Assembly: GCF_028748185.1 (NCBI RefSeq)
Contig: NZ_CP118164.1
Coordinates: 4,985,814 to 5,049,813 of the forward strand
Direction of reading: 5' to 3'
DNA: 64,000 bases
Source of the DNA: Bremerella sp. P1
GTDB taxonomy: Bacteria > Planctomycetota > Planctomycetia > Pirellulales > Pirellulaceae
Shown one piece after another: positions 53,437 to 61,839 of the stretch. Numbering within the stretch: the first letter of the stretch is position 1; each line of letters starts with the position of its first letter. Made by a program: the position numbers and the translations under genes. The notes under the pieces are model-generated. The model was not told where the DNA came from, searched no databases, and worked only from the letters and a program-made list of their open reading frames with translations.

Positions 53437-54831
53437 CTAGGCGGAAGGACCGGCGGCACTATGGGTAATCTGGTCGATGTATCGCGAAAGAAGTTCGTGC
53501 GACTGATCCAGCGTGTAGTGAAAGGGATCATGCTTGAGGCTGACGAAGATCTGGTTAGCCGAAGTGCAGACGCAAAACGCGGCGGCAGTGTTGGGGCGGC
53601 AAGGTGGCGTGCCGGTGAGACCGTCATACACGAGATTTCCGGCGGTCAGCCCACCGTCGGCAGGGGGAAGCTTCGATTGAAATCGTCGCCAGGAATTACC
53701 GAAGTTGGTCAGGACGGCCGTTGAGAAACAGGAAGAACCATTAAGCATCCATGGGAGCAGTCCCAGTGATTGCACCGCGGCCAGTCCTCCAATGAAATGA
53801 CGAGAGAGATTGTCTTTGCGAATTGCCGCCGTTTCAGGAGCGAGCGAATCGAGTAGTTCATCTGGCTTTCGGATCAGATTGCCACGTCGTGCCATAAAGG
53901 CGAAGCCGATGTCGTTGGTGGTCGGCATCGCGGCATCGCCACGGCCTCTTAGACTTTGCGGCATGAGGATTCTCAAGTGACGCGAACCGACGTCAATACC
54001 TTGATCCCCCATCCAGTCGTGAAGCGTTACGAACAGATCACGTAGCAGCACGTCATTGACCGTAACCTTTTGGGCGGATGTCCATTTGCGCATTGCCAAC
54101 GTGGCGTCCACACTAACAGACTTGGTGATATGTCCGTTCTGTTGCCGGGTAGCGTCATCGTCTAAGCGAGGAAGCTTGGTGGTCATCGGCAGGGGACGCT
54201 GCATGAAAAAGTTACTTGCTCCGTAGATCCCACAGTAGACGTCATAAAGGCCACGCTTCCAGCCTGGGTTTTCCAGCGCAGAATTGCAGCGGTTGAGTAG
54301 ACGTTCAGGCTCCCACTTTCGCGGCTTAACGAATTTCGCGCCGGGCGTAGCGTTGTGGTAGGCCGTCAACAAATCTTCGACGAATGCGATCGAACCAACG
54401 CCATCCGATGTGGCGTGGTGAAAATGAAGCAGAAACGAGGATCGCTCGCTTCCGGGTCGCACAAAGATTTTGATGCCGAGGTCTTGGGAGAGGTCAACAA
54501 ATGCATCGTATCCAGTCGAATAAGGTACGCCATATTCATCCCATTCGACCTCTGGCATGCGATCCGTTAGCTGCCAGACTAGACCGAGCTTTTTGTCTTT
54601 CTGGACAATGCTTCGAAAGAAGGGAGCCCGCTGGATGGCGAACGCGAGAGCTTCCTCGAAAGGACCCCGTTCAATGGTGCCTTGGACGTGAACTTCGATG
54701 TCGCACATCATCGGGTACTGCGAACGTCCGTCGGCGAGCATAAATGCTTCGACCGGCGAAAGAGGCAGAGGAAACAGCTTGGCCAACTGAGACTTGACTT
54801 CGGAATTCGGCTGCATGGCAAGCTGTGGCAT
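53437..54831 (-). CDS. Condensation-domain/wax-synthase-like acyltransferase
   Basis: The product has 464 residues from ATG 54831, preceded by GCAGGAA at 6 nt; the frame to 54861 starts at TTG. HHATSDG (138-144, the HHxxxDG catalytic motif) and LPLSPVEAFMLADG at the N-terminus match the chloramphenicol-acetyltransferase-like fold shared by NRPS C domains, PapA proteins and wax-ester synthases. It joins an activated acyl group to an amine or alcohol. It is the most downstream gene of the lipid cluster; the AMP-ligase gene lies 26 bp upstream. Confidence 0.85.
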   Translation of the reverse strand: MPQLAMQPNSEVKSQLAKLFPLPLSPVEAFMLADGRSQYPMMCDIEVHVQGTIERGPFEEALAFAIQRAPFFRSIVQKDKKLGLVWQLTDRMPEVEWDEYGVPYSTGYDAFVDLSQDLGIKIFVRPGSERSSFLLHFHHATSDGVGSIAFVEDLLTAYHNATPGAKFVKPRKWEPERLLNRCNSALENPGWKRGLYDVYCGIYGASNFFMQRPLPMTTKLPRLDDDATRQQNGHITKSVSVDATLAMRKWTSAQKVTVNDVLLRDLFVTLHDWMGDQGIDVGSRHLRILMPQSLRGRGDAAMPTTNDIGFAFMARRGNLIRKPDELLDSLAPETAAIRKDNLSRHFIGGLAAVQSLGLLPWMLNGSSCFSTAVLTNFGNSWRRFQSKLPPADGGLTAGNLVYDGLTGTPPCRPNTAAAFCVCTSANQIFVSLKHDPFHYTLDQSHELLSRYIDQITHSAAGPSA

Positions 54832-54857
54832 GTTGATTTCCTGCGGTTGCGAAGTGA

Positions 54858-56339
54858 TCAAGGAAGCTCTTTCACTTGAATCTTGCCCGCCGGGTTCCGG
54901 GGGAGCTTTTCGACGATCGCGAAGTCGCGAGGGCGCTTGTAGTAAACAAGGTGTTCGTCGCAGTAAGCTTTCAGGGCGTCCTCATCGATTCCGTCATTGA
55001 CGGCAACGGCCGCTTTGACGATCTCTCCCTTAGACTTGAGTTGTCCGGCATAGACTTTCACTTCGCGAACGCCAGGCATCGCCGCGATGACTTCTTCAAC
55101 TTCACAAGGTACGACCTTCAGTCCCAGGACGTTAATCATCTCGCCCGTGCGACCGCGGAGATGGATGACGCCATCTTCGACAACCTTCGACAGATCGCCC
55201 GTCTCGAAGAAACCTTCGGAATCCCATGGTTTCAGGACTTCACCCGTATCGGATAGATAGCCGGTCATCATCGACGAACTCTTCACATGAAGCTTGCCGA
55301 CCCCGGGTGCCAGTCCTAGTTCATCGGCGTTGGCCGGCGGACGAACACGGACTTCGACGCCATCCATCGGTGGTCCAACACGACCGTCAACATCTTGACC
55401 ATCCGCGATTGTTGCTACTGAAATACCGCCGGTTTCTGTCGTTCCGTAGAGAGGGCAAACGGTAACACCAGTTTTTTTGCGGAACTGATCAGCCGACCGT
55501 TTGGGCATCATAGAGCCTGCAGTCAGCAGCCATCGCAATCGTCCGAAATCGATGCCACCGCCGAAGAGCAGTATGTCAATGTGGGCAGGGACCATCGGCA
55601 GAACGGTGACAGGGAAATCTCGCAAGACACGAGCTAGTTGCTTGATGCTAAACTTTGCGGTGGTGACGATACTTGCTCCGGTCAGAAGCGGAACCATCGT
55701 CGTAACGCCATAGCCGTAGGCATGGCTCATCGGTGGAATAGCCATCATGCAATCATCTTCGCAGATAGCCATTGTTGCCGTATAGTGCCGAGCTTCTTCC
55801 ATCGCTGGAAATCCAGGGCGCAGGGCAATTTTGGGCAGTCCCGTCGAACCGGAAGTTGGATGCAGGGGAACGCCGCGAAGCTCAGGGCCTGGGATATTGG
55901 TCGGTTCGGGAAAACGACCCAGCAACAGGCTCCAGTCGTCGCCAGCGAAAATCATCCCATGTTGTTCGAGGACCGACTCGGCCTGGTCGTCTCCGCCTGA
56001 GGAGATCAGCCACTTCACGCCGAATCGCTGCGCGTAACGAGCCAACTCGGCCGGTGGTGTCATCACGTGAACCAACAGCGGAGATGCTTCGCAGGCAAGA
56101 ATGGCTGTAAGTGCCACGGGGAACATCGGCCCGTTGGCGATCGTGACCAAAACACGATCGCCTGCAGCGATGCCCTTCTGTTTCAGGGTCTGCGCGAGCT
56201 GCTGTCGCAGACGTTGAAATTGATCGGAAGAGACACTGCGGCCAGAATCTAAGTCGAAAATCTGACCGCGATAGCTTTCCGCCGCCTCCAGTATGGGAGT
56301 AGGGCTCCATACGGATTTTGGCGTTAACGTACCAGGCAT
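54858..56339 (-). CDS. Acyl-adenylate-forming ligase
   Basis: The product has 493 residues from ATG 56339. The AMP-binding signatures are all present: TSGSTGLPKIALRP (A3), YGTTETGG (A5), ETGDL and LRGRTGEMINVLG (A7/A8), and PRNPAGKIQV at the C-terminus with the catalytic Lys. It activates a carboxylic acid as an acyl-adenylate and loads it to CoA or a carrier protein. The substrate (fatty, amino or aromatic acid) is not readable. Its start overlaps the stop of the aminotransferase by 16 bp; all genes from 53437 to 64000 read leftward. Confidence 0.93.
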   Translation of the reverse strand: MPGTLTPKSVWSPTPILEAAESYRGQIFDLDSGRSVSSDQFQRLRQQLAQTLKQKGIAAGDRVLVTIANGPMFPVALTAILACEASPLLVHVMTPPAELARYAQRFGVKWLISSGGDDQAESVLEQHGMIFAGDDWSLLLGRFPEPTNIPGPELRGVPLHPTSGSTGLPKIALRPGFPAMEEARHYTATMAICEDDCMMAIPPMSHAYGYGVTTMVPLLTGASIVTTAKFSIKQLARVLRDFPVTVLPMVPAHIDILLFGGGIDFGRLRWLLTAGSMMPKRSADQFRKKTGVTVCPLYGTTETGGISVATIADGQDVDGRVGPPMDGVEVRVRPPANADELGLAPGVGKLHVKSSSMMTGYLSDTGEVLKPWDSEGFFETGDLSKVVEDGVIHLRGRTGEMINVLGLKVVPCEVEEVIAAMPGVREVKVYAGQLKSKGEIVKAAVAVNDGIDEDALKAYCDEHLVYYKRPRDFAIVEKLPRNPAGKIQVKELP

Positions 56340-57676
56340 TGTCGAGCACCTTCTTCCCAACGCTCCAAGACTTCGTCGATGTCACTCGACGAATGAGCGA
56401 TGGATAGGAACATCGGTTCAAATTCATTGGGGTGGAAATAGACACCACGCTGTTGCATCCAGTGTTGGAACTGAATGTAGCGTTCAAAGTCGGCATGTCG
56501 TCGGACGTCTCGATAGTTATACAGTCCGTCGGTTTCTTCCTTTGTGATCATGGCTGCCATCAGCGGACCCAAGTGATTCACTTGAGCCGGAATGTTCAGG
56601 CGCGAATAGATGTCCTTCACGCCGTTGGCAAGTTGATCGGAAACGGCGTGCAAATGTCCGTAAATACCTTCCTTGTCTGCGAGCACGGTATCGAGGACAG
56701 CTTCTGCAGCGGACATCACAATCGCATTTCCGGAGAACACGCCACCATGGAACAATGGGCCTTTCACGATACACTGCATCATTTCAGCCGAGGCGCCAAA
56801 TGCGCTGACCGGATAGCCGCCGCCCATTGCCTTGGACATCACGGTGATGTCTGGGGTAACCAGGTAATGCTCTTGAGCACCACCCGGCGAAACTCGCATG
56901 CCGGTGATCACTTCGTCAAAGATCAAGAGGGCACCACAGTCGTGTGCCATTTCTCGGACCGTTGCCAGGTAGCCATCCTTCGGCATCAGCAAACCAGCGT
57001 TGCCTGAAATGGGTTCCATTATGACGGCACAGACTTCGTGGCCATGTTCGGCAAGAGCTCGTTCCAGAGCATCGAGGTCATTCCACTGGACCGTGATGAC
57101 GTCCTTGATGCTGTCGCCCATGCCCGAGGTACCGGGGATCGCCGGGCCATAGCCTTTTTCAGGTAGTTCTTCCAACGGAGCATGGTACTTGGTAAACACC
57201 GCTTCGCTCCAGCCGTGGTAATGGCCTTCAAACATGATTAGCTTGTTGCGGCCGGTGTAAGTCCGTGCAAGACGGACGGCGGAAGCACATGCTTCGGTTC
57301 CCGAGTTAGCGAATCGAAGAAGCTCGATGCTTGGGAAAAGCTTCTTGATCTTTTCAGCCACACGCATGGTGACTTCGGTTGGGAAGCCAAGCTGGCTGCC
57401 TTGCTCAGAGATTTGACGATAGACGGCCTCGATTACGGCCTTGGGACGATGCCCCAGCAGCAGTGGACCGTACGACATGTTGAGGTCGATGTATTCGTTG
57501 CCGTCAACATCCCATAGGCGGCAGCCTTCGGCTCGATCGGCAACCAGTGGGATATGGTAAGGCAGAACCCGCATGGTGCTGCTATCGCCACCAGCCAGGC
57601 TGTTCTTTGCACGTTCGAGAACTTCCGAGCTTACCGAGCAGTTAGCGGCTTCAAATTTGGAAACAGTACCGGACAT
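56324..57676 (-). CDS. Class III aminotransferase (glutamate-1-semialdehyde aminomutase-like)
   Basis: The product is a 450-residue PLP enzyme. PLP lysine is K282 (VMSKAMGGGYPV), the cofactor-pairing Asp is D254 (LIFDEVITGMR), and ANSGTEACASAVRLAR is typical of GSA aminomutase. Location in a lipid cluster argues against tetrapyrrole synthesis; GSA-type domains also aminate acyl chains in iturin/mycosubtilin synthases. It probably transfers an amino group to a keto or aldehyde intermediate here, but that is inference. It lies 52 bp from the thioester-reductase gene. Confidence 0.88.
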   Translation of the reverse strand: MSGTVSKFEAANCSVSSEVLERAKNSLAGGDSSTMRVLPYHIPLVADRAEGCRLWDVDGNEYIDLNMSYGPLLLGHRPKAVIEAVYRQISEQGSQLGFPTEVTMRVAEKIKKLFPSIELLRFANSGTEACASAVRLARTYTGRNKLIMFEGHYHGWSEAVFTKYHAPLEELPEKGYGPAIPGTSGMGDSIKDVITVQWNDLDALERALAEHGHEVCAVIMEPISGNAGLLMPKDGYLATVREMAHDCGALLIFDEVITGMRVSPGGAQEHYLVTPDITVMSKAMGGGYPVSAFGASAEMMQCIVKGPLFHGGVFSGNAIVMSAAEAVLDTVLADKEGIYGHLHAVSDQLANGVKDIYSRLNIPAQVNHLGPLMAAMITKEETDGLYNYRDVRRHADFERYIQFQHWMQQRGVYFHPNEFEPMFLSIAHSSSDIDEVLERWEEGARQCLVR

Positions 57677-57728
57677 AATTAATCCCCTGTGAGATTCGCT
57701 GACGATGTTGTCGATCGTGTCTTGCTAC

Positions 57729-59219
57729 TTATTGGATGAAACTGGACTGACTCTCGGCCTTGGTGGCGGTCGAGAACTCTTGAAAACACCGGGCGATTTC
57801 TTCGGAACTGGTAGCATTCCCAGCTGTGAACAATCGTCCTGATTGCAGTGCGGCTTCCCAACTGAGTTGGCCGCGAGTGATGCGATGGAATGTATCGGAG
57901 TTGAGATAGCAGGTTGAGCTGTCTCCGTTCTTGAGTCCGGATCCAATGCCCACCAGGCGACCGTGATCCAGAATCATGTGCCATTGACCACCGCCATTTC
58001 CGCTGATGCGGAGGCTGACGTAACGTCGGTCATCGGAGTCGTCCGATGATCGAGTGGGATTCATCCAGGGCGCGAGTTCTTCGGCTATCGGGAACTTGCG
58101 ACTGACGGGTGTTTCTCTCGGCCAACCGAAGTTCTTGTCGATGGCATACTTCACCAGCAGATCCATCAGGGACTGATCGACCTGAGGGCAGGGCAGGTGA
58201 GGTAGGCACGTTTCGGTGCGAGTACTATCGAAGGTCGGATCGTCGCTCCAATACGACTGATAAACCTTCATCTGATCGCGGAATGAGTCCATCATCTTTT
58301 CCGCGTCTTCCGAAAGCTTCGACTGGTCGGCTTCTTCGTGCTTGGCCAAATCGAGAACAGCTTCCCCAATGGAGGCCAACATGTCGGCAACGGTTGCCGC
58401 TTTGGGGTTGGTGAAGTGATAGGTCTCGCCATGAAGGTCTTGGCGAGCGATAACTTCGGTCATAGCAGCCGAAACCCAGTCGACTGGCACAAGGTTTTTG
58501 CGCTCGTCACCCGAGAGCGCCAACGTGCCGAGCCAGTCTCCTTGGGCAATCACATCCCAGGGTAGGGTTGTAACCAGCGTATGAACGAGTCGGAGCGGCG
58601 TGTAAAAGCCGTGATACGACGTGGTGAAACCAGTTTGAGAGTCTCCCACGATGATCGACGGACGATGAACCGTTAGCGTATCGAATCCTGCAGCACGGAC
58701 TTCCTTTTCGGCCGTGATCTTGCTGGATTCGTAGTCGTTGCTGGGAAGTTGGCCGACATCCAATTCGTCCTCACGAATGACTTCGCGACGCTGCCCGCAT
58801 ACGTAAGCGGTCGAGACGTGGTGGAACTTTCGGATGCCCGCCTCGCGGCAGAGATCGAGCATGTTGCGCGTGCCATGGATATTGCTACGCCATGGTTCGC
58901 CGCCTTCTTCCTCCGCATAGAAGGTCAACGAAGCAGCCGAATGAACAGCTGTGTCGCAGTACTCTCGGACCCACTGCTGATCTTCGTCGGACAGTCCACA
59001 CATTGGCTGTGTGATATCGCCTTCGAGAACGATAGGACGCACCAGTGCGTGCCCCAGTTCCTTCTCCCAGTAGGTCATGGCCGTTTCGATACGACCCACC
59101 GCCGATTCGATTCGCGATGGGCGCACGATGACCGCTAGCGGAATGTCCGCCAATGTCAGATCGCGAAGTAGGTAGCGGCCAAGTAAGCCTGTGCCGCCAG
59201 TTAACAGGTGATACTTCAT
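57729..59219 (-). CDS. Thioester reductase-like SDR protein with SCP2-like tail
   Basis: The product has 496 residues. Residues 1-350 are an extended SDR/Lys2-type thioester reductase: TGGTGLLG at 7-14, HVSTAYVCG, and Y163-x3-K167 (YESSK). Such domains reduce acyl-ACP or acyl-CoA to aldehyde or alcohol with NADPH. Residues about 400-480 (GNGGGQWHMILDHG, CYLNSDTFHRITRGQLS, FTAGNATSSEEI) look like a SCP2 sterol/lipid-binding domain, which could present a lipid substrate. The tail assignment is tentative. It lies 21 bp from the FabL-like gene. Confidence 0.85.
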   Translation of the reverse strand: MKYHLLTGGTGLLGRYLLRDLTLADIPLAVIVRPSRIESAVGRIETAMTYWEKELGHALVRPIVLEGDITQPMCGLSDEDQQWVREYCDTAVHSAASLTFYAEEEGGEPWRSNIHGTRNMLDLCREAGIRKFHHVSTAYVCGQRREVIREDELDVGQLPSNDYESSKITAEKEVRAAGFDTLTVHRPSIIVGDSQTGFTTSYHGFYTPLRLVHTLVTTLPWDVIAQGDWLGTLALSGDERKNLVPVDWVSAAMTEVIARQDLHGETYHFTNPKAATVADMLASIGEAVLDLAKHEEADQSKLSEDAEKMMDSFRDQMKVYQSYWSDDPTFDSTRTETCLPHLPCPQVDQSLMDLLVKYAIDKNFGWPRETPVSRKFPIAEELAPWMNPTRSSDDSDDRRYVSLRISGNGGGQWHMILDHGRLVGIGSGLKNGDSSTCYLNSDTFHRITRGQLSWEAALQSGRLFTAGNATSSEEIARCFQEFSTATKAESQSSFIQ

Positions 59220-59240
59220 AGTTTCCTATACTTTGCCTGC

Positions 59241-60005
59241 TTAAACGTGAACCGCCGCGCCACCATCGACGACCAGCGTTTCTCCTTGGACCAAATCGGA
59301 CAGAGGGGATGCGAGGAAGATCACCGCGTTGGCGATATCTTCGATGGAAAGCATACGATCCCCCATCATTGTTTTGTCTTTACGGTGAGCGAACATCTGG
59401 TCTGCACCGGGCAGACGCTTGGTTGAATCCGTTTCGACAAGGCCAGACTTGATGATGTTAACGTTGACTCCTTTGTCGCCGACTTCGAGGGTCAGGTGAC
59501 GTGCGAGGCTTTCCAGAGCGGCCTTCGAGCTTCCGATCAAGCCGTACCACGGCAACGCCGTATCACTACCATGGCTGCTGATGCCAATGACCTTGGCTCG
59601 ACCCTGGCTCTTTTCCAGCAGCGGCATGCCGGCTTGTACCAGGTACAGCATGGCCAGAACGTTGGTGTGATAAGTGTTCTCGAAATGCTTTTCGTTTGCG
59701 GCGAGCAGCGGGCGGAAGCCGCCGGTGGCTGCGTTGCTGACAATGATGTCAAGCTGCTGGATGTGCTCACCGATGTACTCCATCATCGATTCGACATCAT
59801 CCTTCTGGCTGACATCCGCCTTGACGACGAAAGAACGGCGACCCATTGCGCGGATCTCTTTGGCCGTCTCCATGGCAGCGGATCGGGAGGTCACATAGTT
59901 CACGATGACGTCCGCACCAGCTTCCGCCAGACGAAGCGCACAGGCACGGCCCATGCCTCGCGAGCTACCGGTGACGAGAGCCATTTTTCCGGTCAAATCA
60001 ATCAT
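59241..60005 (-). CDS. FabL-like enoyl-ACP reductase/SDR
   Basis: The product has 254 residues. The SDR Rossmann motif is TGSSRGMGR, and the active site is Y154-x6-K161 (YGLIGSSK), the Y-x6-K spacing of FabI/FabL enoyl reductases, not the Y-x3-K of ketoreductases. NAATGGFRPLL and the C-terminal VDGGAAVHV resemble FabL. It probably reduces the enoyl intermediate left by the KR-DH of the adjacent megasynthase. The stop overlaps the Rieske gene start by 4 bp. Confidence 0.88.
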   Translation of the reverse strand: MIDLTGKMALVTGSSRGMGRACALRLAEAGADVIVNYVTSRSAAMETAKEIRAMGRRSFVVKADVSQKDDVESMMEYIGEHIQQLDIIVSNAATGGFRPLLAANEKHFENTYHTNVLAMLYLVQAGMPLLEKSQGRAKVIGISSHGSDTALPWYGLIGSSKAALESLARHLTLEVGDKGVNVNIIKSGLVETDSTKRLPGADQMFAHRKDKTMMGDRMLSIEDIANAVIFLASPLSDLVQGETLVVDGGAAVHV

Positions 60006-61165
60006 GAAGTCTTACCTTTATAGCTAATTGGAATAGTGTCTCGTTGAGTGTGACCACTGCCATCGTTCACGGCACGGTCAATATAATTTTGAAAGTGATA
60101 AACGCGTTCTTCTCGCGTCGAAATCAAACCACCCAAGGGCTGGTCGACCGAACTCAGACCGTGTTGAACCTGTGTCATGACCTGGGCATCTTCATCGCCA
60201 ACTTGGCATAAGAAGTCATTGGCCCAACGGCTAATCAAGTAACGATTCCAGAGTCTTCGCAGTTTGCCCTTCTGGCCGACGTGGCACATCAGCCGAATGA
60301 TCGATATCGAACTATTGGGTGATACAGGGACTACGCATTCCACCCAGCGATAAAGCGATAGATGGGCGATCATGACATTTGGGTAGTGAGCGACGTGTTG
60401 ATACTCAGGGGTTCGGTCGCGACCAACGAGCCAATGCCCAAATTTGTCGAGGGATGCTCGAAAGGACTGCTCCTGGCTGAAGTCAACGCGAAGGGAACTT
60501 CCCCAGTCGTCTAGTTTGTGTTCGCAGTCTTCTTCCGAAGGTGACTCGCCGAATGTCTTGGGATGGACCTCGGTCGTGTGATAGCTTTCCAGAGCATTCT
60601 CGATGAGGCATTTCCAGTTTGCTTGAATTGGTCGATTGAGAACAATCGCCGTATGCATGTCAGGCGAAAACCACTCCTGGTAGGTCGTATACATCTCGCC
60701 CAGGAATTCGCGAAGCGAAGGGCCTTCATCAGTCAGGTTAATGAAGAGCAGCTCGCCACAGGTTTCCAGGCGATACTTTTTTAGCCCTAACATGCCCTGC
60801 TTCAGAGGACGAAACGACTTAGCGTCGGGGATCTTGCGTACGTTACCGGTCTCGTCGAACTGCCAGCCGTGATACTGACAACGAAGGCGTTCACACGTAC
60901 CGCAGGAATCACTACGCAGTTTTGAGTAACGGTGCGAACAAACGTTCAAGAAGCAGTGGAACTGGTCATCGCATCGCCAAATAATGAGCGGACGACCGTA
61001 CATCTCAAGTGTTACGTAGCTTCCGTTTTGGGGGAGCTCACTCTTCAGGGCAACCGCATGCCAAGTAGGAATCAGAAGTGAGTCGACCTCTTTCTGAAGA
61101 ACTTCTTTACTCGTGTAGCAGTCGCGTGAAAGGATTTGTGGATGGTGCTGGGTACTTAAGAACAC
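60002..61165 (-). CDS. Rieske non-heme iron oxygenase alpha-subunit-like protein
   Basis: The product has 387 residues. The Rieske [2Fe-2S] ligands are C76, H78, C96 and H99 (CSHRYS, CQYHGW), and the catalytic iron site is N190, H196 and H201 (ENALESYHTTEVH). It is a ring-hydroxylating-oxygenase/choline-monooxygenase-type enzyme and may hydroxylate or desaturate the acyl product. Ferredoxin and reductase partners are not adjacent. The gene overlaps the phosphopantetheinyl-transferase gene by 10 bp. Confidence 0.92.
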   Translation of the reverse strand: MFLSTQHHPQILSRDCYTSKEVLQKEVDSLLIPTWHAVALKSELPQNGSYVTLEMYGRPLIIWRCDDQFHCFLNVCSHRYSKLRSDSCGTCERLRCQYHGWQFDETGNVRKIPDAKSFRPLKQGMLGLKKYRLETCGELLFINLTDEGPSLREFLGEMYTTYQEWFSPDMHTAIVLNRPIQANWKCLIENALESYHTTEVHPKTFGESPSEEDCEHKLDDWGSSLRVDFSQEQSFRASLDKFGHWLVGRDRTPEYQHVAHYPNVMIAHLSLYRWVECVVPVSPNSSISIIRLMCHVGQKGKLRRLWNRYLISRWANDFLCQVGDEDAQVMTQVQHGLSSVDQPLGGLISTREERVYHFQNYIDRAVNDGSGHTQRDTIPISYKGKTS

Positions 61166-61839
61166 AATGACACCTCCTGTCCTGACGTGTTACTCCATAC
61201 CGCCGTCGCGGCACCTTGGTTTGTGGCACGAACCCAAGTCGTCAACGGATCAACATCGAGCCCGTGAATGCGGCTACGGACTTGATTCTTGTCGATCGAA
61301 ACAAGCTCGACGGAGCGAGGATCCCACTTGCTACCATCGCCGCAGGCCTTGAAGATCGATTCCTTCAGCGCCCAAGCAACCGGCAAGCGGTTGGAAACAT
61401 CATTTTCAATCCACTTCACTTCCTGATCGCTAAACCAGTGCGATCGAAAACTTCTCGTCTCGGGAACGCAGGATGCTACGTCGACGCCGATTCGAGCATG
61501 ACTGCTGGCAATTCCAACCAGAATCGCCTGATTGCTATGCGAAATCGAAAGACGACAAGCACTGGCCATTCCACCGACTGAGACGGCGGGAGACTTTCCG
61601 AGGCCATCTGCACCTCGGGATAGGATTTCCACCTCACGCAATATGTCCACTTGCGACGAACGAGCAACGAGACGCTTAGCGATCCAACGTCCGGCCAACC
61701 ACTGGCTACGTCGTGAAGAGTCTTTCCAGAAGGAAAGCTCCGACAACTCCAGTTCGGTCAACCAAGTTGACGCCTGGGGGATACCCAGCTTCTCGAAGTT
61801 CGCGACGTAGCGAACTGTACGTGGGTAGGAAGAAATCAT
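61156..61839 (-). CDS. Sfp-type 4'-phosphopantetheinyl transferase
   Basis: The product has 227 residues. The three PPTase motifs are visible: SISHS (98-102), GVDVA (118-122) and WALKES (156-161), giving the Sfp/Gsp family with magnesium-binding Asp/Glu. It activates carrier-protein domains, most likely the ACPs of the megasynthase next door, as in polyunsaturated-fatty-acid operons that carry a dedicated PPTase. Start and stop overlap both neighbours. Confidence 0.95.
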   Translation of the reverse strand: MISSYPRTVRYVANFEKLGIPQASTWLTELELSELSFWKDSSRRSQWLAGRWIAKRLVARSSQVDILREVEILSRGADGLGKSPAVSVGGMASACRLSISHSNQAILVGIASSHARIGVDVASCVPETRSFRSHWFSDQEVKWIENDVSNRLPVAWALKESIFKACGDGSKWDPRSVELVSIDKNQVRSRIHGLDVDPLTTWVRATNQGAATAVWSNTSGQEVSLCS

